From assembly GCF_016918035.1 (NCBI RefSeq), contig NZ_JAERWK010000016.1, positions 1 through 64,000 on the forward strand: DNA of 64,000 nucleotides, given 5' to 3'. Under the pieces are notes generated by a model that saw only the letters and a program-made list of their open reading frames with translations, was not told the DNA's origin and ran no database searches. Shown here one piece after another: positions 41,268 through 49,616 of the stretch. Numbering within the stretch: position 1 is the stretch's first letter; each line of letters opens with the position of its first letter. The DNA comes from Nakamurella leprariae (lineage in GTDB: Bacteria > Actinomycetota > Actinomycetes > Mycobacteriales > Nakamurellaceae). Made by a program: the position numbers and the translations under genes.

Positions 41268-43181
41268 TCACTCCTCGTCGAACAGCGGGCGGATGTCCCG
41301 GGCGGCCATGATCTGGTCGTTGCCGGCACCGGCGGCGACCATGGGCCAGACCTGGGCGTCCTTGCCGACGGTGAAGTCGACCACGACGGGACGGTCGTTG
41401 ATGGCCATGGCGGCCTCGATGGTGCGGTCGACGTCCTCACGGGACTCGCACCGCAGGCCCTCGCAGCCGAGTGCCTCGGCCAGCATCACGAAGTCGGGGA
41501 TGCGGTGCTTGTGGGTGCCGAGATCGGTGTTGGAGTACCGCTCGCCGTAGAACAGGGTCTGCCACTGGCGGACCATGCCCAGGTTGCCGTTGTTGATGAC
41601 GGCGACCTTGATCGGGATGCCCTCGATCGCACAGGTGGCGAGCTCCTGGTTGGTCATCTGGAAACAGCCGTCGCCGTCGATGGCCCAGACGGTGGCACCG
41701 GGGCGCCCCATCTTGGCGCCCATGGCGGCGGGCACCGCGTAGCCCATGGTGCCCAGACCACCGGAATTGAGCCAGGTGCGCGGCTTCTCGTACTTGATGA
41801 ACTGCGCCGCCCACATCTGGTGCTGGCCCACGCCGGCGGCGTAGATGGCGTCCGGACCGGCGATCGCGCCGAGGCGCTCGATCACGTACTGCGGGGCCAG
41901 GGTGCCGTCGGCCGGCCAGTCGTAGCCCAGCGGGAAGGACCCGCGCAGCTGATCCAGGTCGGACCACCAGGCGGTGAGGTCGGCGACCGCCCCGGCCGCC
42001 TGCTCGGCTCGGATGGCCACGATCAGCTCGCGGATCACCTCGAGCGCGTCGCCCACGATCGGGACGTCCACGGCCCGGTTCTTGCCGATCTCGGCCGGGT
42101 CGATGTCGGCGTGGATGATCGTGGCGCCGGTGGCGAAGGACGACAGCTGGCCGGTGACCCGGTCGTCGAACCGGGCGCCCAGCGCGACGATGAGATCGGA
42201 CCGCTGCAGGCCGGCCACGGCCGCGACGGTGCCGTGCATGCCGGGCATGCCAAGGTGCTGCACGTGCGAGTCCGGGAAGGCGCCCCGGGCCATCAGCGTG
42301 GTGACCACCGGGATGCCGGTGAGCTCGGCCAGTTGCAGCAGCTCCAGGTGGGCACCGGCCTTGATGACGCCGCCACCCACGTAGAGCACCGGACGGCGGG
42401 CGGTGGTGATGAGCTTCGCCGCCGCCGTGATCTGCCCCGAGTGCGGCCGCAGGTTGGGCCGGTACCCGGGCAGCTGGATGTCCTGCGGCCAGGCGAAGGT
42501 GGTGTCCGACTGCAGGATGTCCTTGGGGATGTCCACCAGGACCGGGCCAGGTCGGCCCGTCGACGCCAGGTGGAACGCGCGCGCGATGGTCTCGGGGATC
42601 TCCCGGGCATCGGTCACGAGGAAGTTGTGCTTGGTGATCGGCATGGTGATGCCGCAGATGTCGGCTTCCTGGAACCCGTCCGTGCCGATCAGCGGCCGGC
42701 CGACCTGCCCGGTGATGGCGACCAGCGGGACCGAGTCCATGTTCGCGTCGGCGATCGGGGTGACCAGGTTGGTCGCGCCCGGTCCGGAGGTGGCCATGCA
42801 GACCCCGACGCGGCCGCTGGCCTGCGCGTACCCCGTCGCCGCGTGCCCGGCGCCCTGTTCGTGCCGGACCAGGACGTGGCGCAGCTTGGTCGAGTCCATC
42901 AGCGGGTCGTAGACCGGGAGCACGGCCCCGCCGGGGATGCCGAACACCACCTCGGCACCGGCCGCCTCGAGCGAGCGCACCACCGACGCGGCGCCGGTGA
43001 GGCGCTCGACGGGACGCCGCGAGTCGGCGGCCGCCTCGGACACCGGCGCGGTGCGGGCGGCACCGGCGGCGTGCGGGCCGGGCTGGGCGCTGGGCTGGAC
43101 AGTGGGCGGAGCCACCGACGACCCGCTCGGGGCGGCGGGGTGGGCCGACCGGCGGCCGGTGGGGGTCCGGGCCTGCGTCAT
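41268..43181 (-). CDS. ilvB: Acetolactate synthase large subunit
   Basis: ThDP-dependent catalytic subunit of acetohydroxyacid synthase, 637 residues. [36 protein letters not shown] (catalytic Glu) and [20 protein letters not shown] come first. The FAD domain contains [12 protein letters not shown] and [11 protein letters not shown]. The ThDP motif is [19 protein letters not shown] with [12 protein letters not shown]. The first 55 residues are a disordered Ala/Pro head. ATG at 43181. Controlled by the leader peptide and attenuator upstream. Confidence 0.97.
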   Translation of the reverse strand: MTQARTPTGRRSAHPAAPSGSSVAPPTVQPSAQPGPHAAGAARTAPVSEAAADSRRPVERLTGAASVVRSLEAAGAEVVFGIPGGAVLPVYDPLMDSTKLRHVLVRHEQGAGHAATGYAQASGRVGVCMATSGPGATNLVTPIADANMDSVPLVAITGQVGRPLIGTDGFQEADICGITMPITKHNFLVTDAREIPETIARAFHLASTGRPGPVLVDIPKDILQSDTTFAWPQDIQLPGYRPNLRPHSGQITAAAKLITTARRPVLYVGGGVIKAGAHLELLQLAELTGIPVVTTLMARGAFPDSHVQHLGMPGMHGTVAAVAGLQRSDLIVALGARFDDRVTGQLSSFATGATIIHADIDPAEIGKNRAVDVPIVGDALEVIRELIVAIRAEQAAGAVADLTAWWSDLDQLRGSFPLGYDWPADGTLAPQYVIERLGAIAGPDAIYAAGVGQHQMWAAQFIKYEKPRTWLNSGGLGTMGYAVPAAMGAKMGRPGATVWAIDGDGCFQMTNQELATCAIEGIPIKVAVINNGNLGMVRQWQTLFYGERYSNTDLGTHKHRIPDFVMLAEALGCEGLRCESREDVDRTIEAAMAINDRPVVVDFTVGKDAQVWPMVAAGAGNDQIMAARDIRPLFDEE

Positions 43182-43271
43182 GGGAACCGTTCTCCGATGC
43201 TGGCGGATCGGCCGTCCGCGCGGGTCGTTCCGCGGGATCAGCCGGAGTGTGGGTCGGGAACCTCCGGGCAA

Positions 43272-43309
43272 CAAAAAACCCCTTGCCACCTGGGGTGACG
43301 AAGGGGTTG
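43272..43309 (-). terminator. Attenuator terminator in the ilvB leader
   Basis: Minus strand: AACCCCTT, a 16-nt loop, AAGGGGTT running into TTTTTTGTTG. The 8-bp stem plus U-tract is a textbook intrinsic terminator, rare in this GC-rich window. It starts 35 nt after the leader-peptide stop and about 90 nt before the ilvB ATG, the position expected of a transcription attenuator. Confidence 0.85.
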
Positions 43310-43343
43310 CACGTCCTCGCCGGCCGGAGCGGCGACGGACGCG

Positions 43344-43370
43344 CTAGATGATTACGAGGAGGGAACGCAC
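43344..43370 (-). CDS. ilvB leader peptide (8 codons)
   Basis: GTG CGT TCC CTC CTC GTA ATC ATC TAG reads (M)RSLLVII: five consecutive branched-chain codons before the stop, ideal for sensing Leu/Val/Ile-tRNA charging. The GTG lies 7 nt after the -10 box, so translation should be leaderless. In-frame codons continue upstream to another GTG at 43388 (adding VVSLAI, again branched-chain rich), but that would lie above the predicted transcript start. Ribosome stalling here would prevent the downstream terminator and let ilvBNC be transcribed. Confidence 0.75.
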   Translation of the reverse strand: MRSLLVII

Positions 43371-43377
43371 GATCGCG

Positions 43378-43407
43378 AGGCTAACCACGTCGTTGACGGC
43401 GTGTCAA
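43378..43407 (-). promoter_or_regulatory. ilvB promoter
   Basis: Minus strand: perfect -35 TTGACA (43402-43407), 18-bp spacer, -10 TAGCCT (43378-43383). Predicted transcription start about 43370, the first base of the leader-peptide GTG. A dyad TTGAC-GGCGT-GTCAA (43393-43407) overlaps the -35 and spacer and could be an operator. Confidence 0.7.
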
Positions 43408-43465
43408 CCCGAGGTCGAACGGCCCGGTCCCGGTCCGGTCACCGGGTGGCGCGCCGGATGCCACG

Positions 43466-44014
43466 ATGGACGACGTGTCCTCCCCCACCACCCCGGACAG
43501 CGCACCGGCCACCCCGGCCACCGGCGCTCGTCCCGACGTCCCGCCCCGTCGGGCCACGTTCCGGTTCCCGTTCTGGTCGCTGCTCTACCCCCTGTTGGTG
43601 CTGCTGTGCGTGATCCCCCTGGCCACCTTCGGCGGATGGGGTTGGTGGTTGCTGTACCTGCTGCCGGTGCTCACCCTGGTGGCGGTGCTGTTCGGCGGCA
43701 CCCGGTCCGACCGGGCCGGGATCAGCACGCGCGGACTGCTCGGGGTGCGACGGATGCGCTGGGACGAGCTCGACCGGCTGGAGTTCCCGGACGGCCGCTG
43801 GGCGCAGGCGGTGGGCACGGACGGACGACGCCTGCGACTGATCATGGTCGGACCCCGCGACCTCCCCCGCCTGACCGCTCCGGCGGGCGGCGGAGCGGTG
43901 CTCTTCGGTGACGAGGCCGAGGCGGCCCTCGCCGGCGCCCAGCCGGTGCCCGGGCCGGACCCGGAGCCGACCCGGGACCGGACCCGGGCGGCGGGCGACA
44001 CCGCCGTCGACTGA
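43466..44014 (+). CDS. PH-domain membrane protein (CFP-6-like)
   Basis: 182 residues: a Pro/Thr-rich head, two hydrophobic segments (FWSLLYPLLVLLCVIPLATF and WGWWLLYLLPVLTLVAVLF), then a cytoplasmic beta-rich part GISTRGLLGVRRMRWDELDR typical of bacterial PH (bPH6-type) domains, and a disordered Pro/Glu/Arg tail. It corresponds by position (divergent from ilvB) and architecture to Rv3004 of M. tuberculosis, the CFP-6 antigen. Function unknown. ATG at 43466 chosen at the start of MDDVSSP; no strong ribosome binding site. Confidence 0.8.
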   Translation: MDDVSSPTTPDSAPATPATGARPDVPPRRATFRFPFWSLLYPLLVLLCVIPLATFGGWGWWLLYLLPVLTLVAVLFGGTRSDRAGISTRGLLGVRRMRWDELDRLEFPDGRWAQAVGTDGRRLRLIMVGPRDLPRLTAPAGGGAVLFGDEAEAALAGAQPVPGPDPEPTRDRTRAAGDTAVD

Positions 44015-44056
44015 TCCGGCCGATCGAGCGGGACGGTCGCCCTCCGATCAAGCATC

Positions 44057-44084
44057 TACGCTGACGGGGCCGCGACCCAGGAGT
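44057..44084 (+). promoter_or_regulatory. ilvD -10 box and ribosome binding site
   Basis: TACGCT (44057-44062) as -10, then a short leader containing CAGGAG (44079-44084) 5 nt before the ATG at 44090. ilvD is therefore a leadered transcript with its own promoter, separate from ilvBNC. No leader peptide or terminator is visible. Confidence 0.5.
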
Positions 44085-44089
44085 GTCCT

Positions 44090-45943
44090 ATGCCACCGCT
44101 TCGTTCCCGTACGTCCACCCATGGCCGGAACATGGCCGGTGCCCGCGCGCTGTGGCGCGCCACCGGCATGACCGACTCGGACTTCGGCAAGCCGATCATC
44201 GCGATCGCCAACTCGTACACCCAGTTCGTGCCCGGACACGTGCACCTCAAGGACATGGGTGACCTGGTCGCGTCCGCGGTGGTGGAGGCGGGCGGCGTGG
44301 CCAAGGAGTTCAACACCATCGCCGTCGACGACGGCATCGCGATGGGCCACGGCGGGATGCTCTACTCGCTGCCCAGCCGCGAGCTGATCGCCGACTCGGT
44401 CGAGTACATGGTGAACGCCCACACCGCCGACGCACTGGTGTGCATCTCCAACTGCGACAAGATCACCCCCGGCATGCTCATGGCCGCGCTGCGGCTCAAC
44501 ATCCCGGTGGTCTTCGTCTCCGGTGGGCCGATGGAGGCCGGCAAGGCCGTCGTCGTCGACGGCGTGGCCCACGCCCCCACCGACCTGATCACCGCGATCT
44601 CCGCCTCGGCCTCCGAGCAGGTCGACCAGACCGGCCTGGACGCGGTCGAACGGTCGGCCTGCCCGACCTGCGGATCGTGCTCGGGCATGTTCACCGCCAA
44701 CTCGATGAACTGCCTGACCGAGGCGCTGGGCCTGTCCCTGCCCGGCAACGGCTCCACCCTGGCCACCCACGTCGCCCGGCGAGACCTGTTCCTGCGGGCC
44801 GGGTCCCTGGTCGTCGAGCTGGCCCAGCGGTACTACCGGGACGACGACGCGTCGGTGCTGCCGCGCAACATCGCGAACAAGGCCGCGTTCGGCAATGCGA
44901 TGGCCCTGGACGTCGCCATGGGCGGATCGACCAACACGGTGCTGCACATCCTGGCCGCCGCGATCGAGGGCGAGATCGACTTCGATCTCGAGGACATCGA
45001 CGCGGTCAGCCGCCGGGTGCCGTGCCTGTCCAAGGTCTCGCCGAACTCCGACTACCACATGGAGGACGTGCACCGCGCCGGCGGCATCCCCGCCATCCTG
45101 GGCGAGCTGCACCGCGCCGGCCTGCTGGACGACTCGGTCCACACCGTGCACTCCCCCGACATGGCCAGCTGGCTGGACGCGTGGGACATCCGCGCCGCGG
45201 CCCCGTCCGCCCAGGCGCTGGAGCTGTTCACCGCGGCGCCCGGCGGGGTGCGCACCACCCAGGCCTTCTCCACCGACAACCGGTGGGCCAGCCTGGACAC
45301 CGACGCCGAGGGCGGCTGCATCCGCGACCTGGCCCACGCCTACACCGCCGACGGCGGCCTGCAGGTGCTGCGCGGCAACATCGCTCCCGACGGCGCCGTC
45401 ATCAAGTCCGCCGGCATCGACGAGTCCCTGTTCCACTTCGTCGGCACCGCACTGGTCGTCGAGTCGCAGGAGGAGGCCGTCGAGGCCATCCTGGGCAAGA
45501 AGGTGCAGCCGGGTCACGTGGTGGTCGTCCGCTACGAGGGTCCCGCCGGTGGCCCGGGCATGCAGGAGATGCTGCACCCGACTTCGTTCCTCAAGGGCCT
45601 GGGCCTGGGCAAGGTCTGCGCCCTCATCACCGACGGCCGGTTCTCCGGTGGTTCGTCGGGCATCTCCGTCGGCCACGTGTCCCCGGAGGCGGCCGCGGGC
45701 GGTGTCATCGGGCTCATCGAGGACGGCGACGAGATCGAGATCGACGTCCACCAGCGGATCCTGCGGGTCAACGTGCCCGACGAGGTGCTGGCCGACCGCC
45801 GCGCCAAGATGGAGACCAGCGAGCGCCCGTGGGAACCGCGGGACCGCGACCGCACGGTGACCCAGGCCCTGCAGGCGTACGCGGCGATGGCCTCGTCCGC
45901 GGCCACCGGCGCCGTCCGGGTGGTGCCCGCTCGTCGCGTCTGA
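44090..45943 (+). CDS. ilvD: Dihydroxyacid dehydratase
   Basis: Fe-S dehydratase of valine and isoleucine synthesis, 617 residues. Cluster and Mg motifs: [20 protein letters not shown] and [68 protein letters not shown] and [20 protein letters not shown] are further signatures. The N-terminus [18 protein letters not shown] is normal. With IlvBN and IlvC it completes the common branched-chain path except the transaminase. Confidence 0.97.
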   Translation: MPPLRSRTSTHGRNMAGARALWRATGMTDSDFGKPIIAIANSYTQFVPGHVHLKDMGDLVASAVVEAGGVAKEFNTIAVDDGIAMGHGGMLYSLPSRELIADSVEYMVNAHTADALVCISNCDKITPGMLMAALRLNIPVVFVSGGPMEAGKAVVVDGVAHAPTDLITAISASASEQVDQTGLDAVERSACPTCGSCSGMFTANSMNCLTEALGLSLPGNGSTLATHVARRDLFLRAGSLVVELAQRYYRDDDASVLPRNIANKAAFGNAMALDVAMGGSTNTVLHILAAAIEGEIDFDLEDIDAVSRRVPCLSKVSPNSDYHMEDVHRAGGIPAILGELHRAGLLDDSVHTVHSPDMASWLDAWDIRAAAPSAQALELFTAAPGGVRTTQAFSTDNRWASLDTDAEGGCIRDLAHAYTADGGLQVLRGNIAPDGAVIKSAGIDESLFHFVGTALVVESQEEAVEAILGKKVQPGHVVVVRYEGPAGGPGMQEMLHPTSFLKGLGLGKVCALITDGRFSGGSSGISVGHVSPEAAAGGVIGLIEDGDEIEIDVHQRILRVNVPDEVLADRRAKMETSERPWEPRDRDRTVTQALQAYAAMASSAATGAVRVVPARRV

Positions 45944-46088
45944 CCCACCTCCCGCTCGCCCGGTGCCACCACTGCCGCGTTCGAGTTGAGGGCCTCGGTA
46001 CCCGCTGCCACGGTGGATCAGCGGCGTCGTGGCCGACGACGCCGGGCTGGTCGGCCGGCGATGTCCGACCGGGCGAGCGGGAGGCGTC

Positions 46089-46400
46089 ATGCTCCGGTTG
46101 TCCGTGATCGGGTCGCTGGAACTGCGGCCGACCGCGCCGCGGACGGTGGAGGAGTCGCGCGAGCAGGACACGAGCGAGCGCGGGCTCCGATCGTCCGACG
46201 GGGCCGACGTTGTCGTCCCGATCGGCTCAGCCCGGGTCCGCCGGTTGCTCGCCGCCCTGGCCACCCGGGCCAACTCGGTGGTGTCGGCGGATTGGCGTGC
46301 CCACCCGGGCGGCATCGCTGGCCAGGTCGGGCCGGGCGCTCGGCCAGCGCCAGACGGTGCGACTGGCACTGGCCGAGCTCGACGACCTGGCGGGAGCTCA
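46089..46400 (+). pseudogene. Remnant of a SARP/AfsR-type regulator gene
   Basis: Reads MLRLSVIGSLELR, then VPIGSARVRRLLAALATRA and NSVVSADW, which matches the first 75 or so residues of SARP (OmpR-type winged helix plus BTAD) regulators. After that the frame loses any family pattern; a different frame gives QTVRLALAELDDLAG and stops at 46416. There is no room for the rest of the protein, since the methyltransferase pseudogene follows on the other strand. A truncated, decayed fragment is the simplest reading; a short independent protein is less likely. Confidence 0.45.
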
Positions 46401-47432
46401 GCCGGACAGTCGGTAGAACCGCCAGAACCCGAACTCCCCCGTCGGCAGGATGTCGGCGCTGCCGAACCCGGCCTCGAACGCGGAGCGGCGCAGCGTCTCC
46501 GGCCGCATGACCGTCCCGGTGCCGGCCGACGATCGATGGCTGAGGCCGTCGGGCAGGCAGATGGTGAGACTGGATCCGCACGGCAGGCGCTCGATGGCAT
46601 GGCCGTCGGGCGCGAAGGTCTCGGCGGTCGCCTCGTCCTTCACGATCATGATGCCGCCAGGGGCCAGCGCTGCCCGTGTCGCGGCCAGCACCTCGACGGG
46701 CGAAGCGTGTCGTGGACGCACTCGAAGGCGACTGCCCCAGTTCCACGGACGGCGCATCGACGTCCACGCCGACGACCGTGGCCTCCGGGTACGCCCGGGC
46801 CAGCGCGAGTGTCGACCAGCCCGCGCCGCACCCACGTCGACGATCCGTGCCCCGGGGCGGGACAGCCGGGCGTGCAGGTCGGGCTGGGCGGCCAGCACCG
46901 GCGGGAGCGCCGTCTCGAACCACGGCCGGTCCATGTCGGTCTGGGCGAGCAACATGTCCTCGCCGAAGGTCGACCAGCTGACGCCACCCCCGGTGCGGTA
47001 CGCGGTGACCAGCGGGGCAACGCAGCACCGACGGCACCGAGCACGCGCGCGCCAGCGGCGCGAGGTAAGCGAGGCTGGACTCATCGGTGAAGACCTCAGG
47101 AGCCGCATCGGGGAAGTGGAACCGATTGCCGGAGTCGGCGCGATCGACCGTGAGCAGGCCGGCGACCGCCTGCTGTTCCAGCCACTCCTGCGCGTACCGG
47201 GGGCGGAGCCGGGTCCGCTCGGCCAGCTCGTCGGGCGTGGCCGGGCCGTCGTCGGCCAGACTGCGGTACCAGCCCATGCGGTCCCCCAGGTGGATGGACA
47301 TTGCCTCCAGACCGCCGGCACAAAGTTGAAGACGCGCTGGGCCAGGACCTCGGTCGTACGGGGCGCTCCGTGGTCGTCCGTCGTCACGCTGGGGTGGTCC
47401 GGGTCGGCGGCCTGGGTGTCGAAGGTGGTCAT
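46398..47432 (-). pseudogene. Broken SAM-dependent methyltransferase with winged-helix head
   Basis: Pieces of one protein appear in successive frames. MTTFDTQAADP...VLAQRVFNF is followed in another frame by MSIHLGDRMGWYRSLADDG and RPRYAQEWLEQQAVAGLLTV (winged-helix dimerisation part). Next come FGEDMLLAQTDMDRPWFETA and ARIVDVG; then CGAGWSTLALARAYPEATVV (SAM motif I region); then FECVHD; and finally RAALAPGGIMIVKDEA and GEFGFWRFYRLSG at the true stop. At least five frame changes are needed, and about 60 residues between the motif I strand and FECVHD are missing. This is real decay rather than one sequencing error. Enzyme family clear, substrate unknown. Confidence 0.7.
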
Positions 47433-47712
47433 CGCGGCGCTCCTCGATGAGTGCGGGCGTCCGGTGGTCCCCGGACGTGCTGATGGTGCGAGCAGGCGCT
47501 GTCGCGTCGCTGTCGGCTGGGTTCCGGCCCGGCGCTCGGCGGGTGACACCCGATCGGGTGGGCGGATCGGGTTCGCGGCGCGGCCTGCCGGGCTGGACCG
47601 GGTGAAACTCCGCCGTCCGGTGGGCCGAGTTGTCCACAACCGCCGCTGATCACTTCCGCAGGTCGGGGCGGGTGCGTACCTTTCGTCCGATCTTGAGATC
47701 CACGGAGGAAGT

Positions 47713-48405
47713 GTGCGCACGCCCGGACGAACAACGGTGATCGGTGTGGCGGTGACCGTCGCTGCGCTGGTGATGGCGGGATGCAGTGGTGGTGACGTAC
47801 CCGAGTCGACGACTGAGTCAAGTGCGGTGAACTCGAGCACGGCTGCTCCGACCACACCGTCGAGGACCGCTTCGTCGAGTGCGGAGACGTCGTCGAGCAC
47901 GTCGTCGAGCGTGGCGCTGCCGACCGGGCCGGTGACGTTGACCGTCCCCACCGACGACATCCAACCGCCGGCGAATCCGCCCGCGCCGACGTTGGACGTG
48001 CCGGCGGGGGCGAGTCAGAAGACGGTGGGTGGGGCTGAGGACTTCGTCAAGTGGTGGTTCGGGTTACCGGTTGCTGCTATCAACCGAGGCTCCACGCAAG
48101 TGATCCGCGCTTATTCCGCACCAGCTTGCGGCGAGTGTGACCGGCTGATCTCAGAGACTGAAGAAAGCATCCGCGAGCGATGGTCCGCACGACCTGCCGA
48201 AAACCCGGCTGTAGTCATTCTTGATTCTATTGTCGCCCAAGACTTAGCGACCATATCCCTGGTCGGTTTCGCGCCGGCGACTGACTACCTGGATGCCAGC
48301 GGCGCGGTTGTAGAAACCGATACTGCGTACAGCGTGACCGCGGCCGTCGACGTAGTGTGGACGGGAACCCAATGGCAAGTCGCCCAGGTGCGTGGCGTCG
48401 AGTGA
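47713..48405 (+). CDS. DUF6318-type lipoprotein
   Basis: 230 residues: lipoprotein signal peptide with lipobox LVMAGC (lipidated Cys at about 23), a Ser/Thr-rich linker of about 60 residues, then a globular domain GGAEDFVKWWFGLPVAAIN...YSAPACGECDRLI...TAAVDVVWTGTQWQVAQVRGV. This is the pattern I know as DUF6318, a family of actinobacterial surface lipoproteins of unknown function. From about 48050 the base composition is clearly more AT-rich than the surroundings. GTG start at 47713 with GGAGGAA very close. Its stop overlaps the next start by 4 bp (GTGA). Confidence 0.78.
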   Translation: MRTPGRTTVIGVAVTVAALVMAGCSGGDVPESTTESSAVNSSTAAPTTPSRTASSSAETSSSTSSSVALPTGPVTLTVPTDDIQPPANPPAPTLDVPAGASQKTVGGAEDFVKWWFGLPVAAINRGSTQVIRAYSAPACGECDRLISETEESIRERWSARPAENPAVVILDSIVAQDLATISLVGFAPATDYLDASGAVVETDTAYSVTAAVDVVWTGTQWQVAQVRGVE

Positions 48406-49373
48406 ACGGCCGACGTAAAGTCTCCAGCATGGGCGCGTTCATCCTGGCGCTCGTCCTGATTCCTACAGTTGGAGTGATCGGGATTGCTGGCTCAGCTGCC
48501 GCAGTCGGGAGCTGCGCCGACCGTGGTTTCCTGTGCGAAGCAACCGGACTCGACGACTCGTCGGACTCGATCCCAATTCGAGCGCGCTATCAGCAGCAAG
48601 CACCTTCGAGCGCGGCAGCAGGCGCGCGACCCGTGCAGATGTCAAATTCGAACGTCGACTATCACACCTGCGCCGAACGAGCGGACGACCAGATCAATTC
48701 ACCGTTCGACGTCCTGTGGAACAGCCCCTGTGACACCGACGTCGTCTGCCAGGCGTTGGGCAACCTCGGCAACGGCGGTCAAGTCGTCTGGTCCACGGTC
48801 GACGGCGTCGACCAACAGGACGATGCGTGCGTGTTGAACGGTGCGCCGACGGAACCGGCTGCACCCGTCATCACCCCCGCCATGGTCGCGGAGGCGTTCG
48901 ACTCACTTCCCTTGGCCATTCCGCAGATGCGCACCAACCCGCCCGCCCCCGCCTGCGCCGTGCTCAACCTCGAGAACAATTTCTGGCTCGAGGCCCCGGA
49001 CACCACGCCGCAGACCTTCGATCTGCTCGGCGTGCCGGTGACCGTGTATCCGACGCCCGTGGAGTACCGGTTCGACTTCGGCGACGGCAACGGACTGACC
49101 ACGACTGATCCCGGCGCGCCGTTCCCGGACGGCAGCAACGTGCACACCTACACCACCGAGGGCCGGTTCGAGGCGTCCGTCGCGATCACCTGGAGTGCTG
49201 ACTGGGAGGCGCCGGGGATCGCTCGCCAGCCCGTGCCGGGGACGGCGGAGACGGTGAGCGACCCCGCGATCATTTACGCCCACGCATGGCGCATCCTGCT
49301 CGTCGACGACCCCACGGTGAGACTGCCGGCGTCGGCGCCGTTCGATGCCGGCGACCCCTGCGGACAGCCCTGA
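48402..49373 (+). CDS. Membrane-anchored protein with PKD-like domain
   Basis: 323 residues; an N-terminal signal anchor (MGAFILALVLIPTVGVIGIAG) and an extracytoplasmic region with several Cys (GSCADRGFLCE, YHTCAERADDQI, CDTDVVCQALGNLG). A PKD-like beta-sandwich is marked by VEYRFDFGDGNGLTTTDPG and NVHTYTTEGRFEASVAITW. Coupled by a GTGA overlap to the preceding lipoprotein, so the two probably form a surface complex; adhesion or glycan contact is inferred. Codon use in the first third is more AT-rich than that of the neighbouring genes, suggesting acquisition. Function unknown. Confidence 0.75.
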   Translation: MNGRRKVSSMGAFILALVLIPTVGVIGIAGSAAAVGSCADRGFLCEATGLDDSSDSIPIRARYQQQAPSSAAAGARPVQMSNSNVDYHTCAERADDQINSPFDVLWNSPCDTDVVCQALGNLGNGGQVVWSTVDGVDQQDDACVLNGAPTEPAAPVITPAMVAEAFDSLPLAIPQMRTNPPAPACAVLNLENNFWLEAPDTTPQTFDLLGVPVTVYPTPVEYRFDFGDGNGLTTTDPGAPFPDGSNVHTYTTEGRFEASVAITWSADWEAPGIARQPVPGTAETVSDPAIIYAHAWRILLVDDPTVRLPASAPFDAGDPCGQP

Positions 49374-49490
49374 CCGTCGCTCGACATTCGGCTCCTGCCT
49401 GAGATCCGTCAGGCACGGACTTCGGTTGCGACCCGTACCGATCCGCTTGCACAGCGTCAATTGTCGGTGCCCTCGTCTAGCGTGCTGTTC

Positions 49491-49616
49491 ATGAGCGAGA
49501 CCGTCCGCAGCGCGTCCCGTCTCGGGCTGGCGGCCGACGCGGGCTCGGTGCTCGGTGTCATGGGTCGGTCGCGGTCGGTGAATTGTCGGTGGTCCGTGGG
49601 AGGGTGCCTGTCATGA
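49491..49616 (+). CDS. Short ORF coupled to the DUF222 gene (41 codons)
   Basis: ATG at 49491 lies 7 nt behind a TAGCGT -10 box (49478-49483), so it would be translated from a leaderless mRNA. It runs MSETVRSASRLGLAADAGSV... and stops in the ATGA that starts the DUF222 gene. Its first 20 codons resemble those of that gene (MTETIAAEPDLGSLADPV), and both ATGs lie 32 nt behind a shared AATTGTCGGTG. It may therefore be a decayed duplicate of the DUF222 5' end that now acts as an upstream ORF. Expression is not proven. Confidence 0.45.
   Translation: MSETVRSASRLGLAADAGSVLGVMGRSRSVNCRWSVGGCLS

Noticed and set aside
47630-47638. TTGTCCACA, identical to the actinobacterial DnaA-box consensus
   Set aside because: Single copy, no cluster, no dnaA/dnaN/parAB nearby; a chance 9-mer is likely and no origin is supported.
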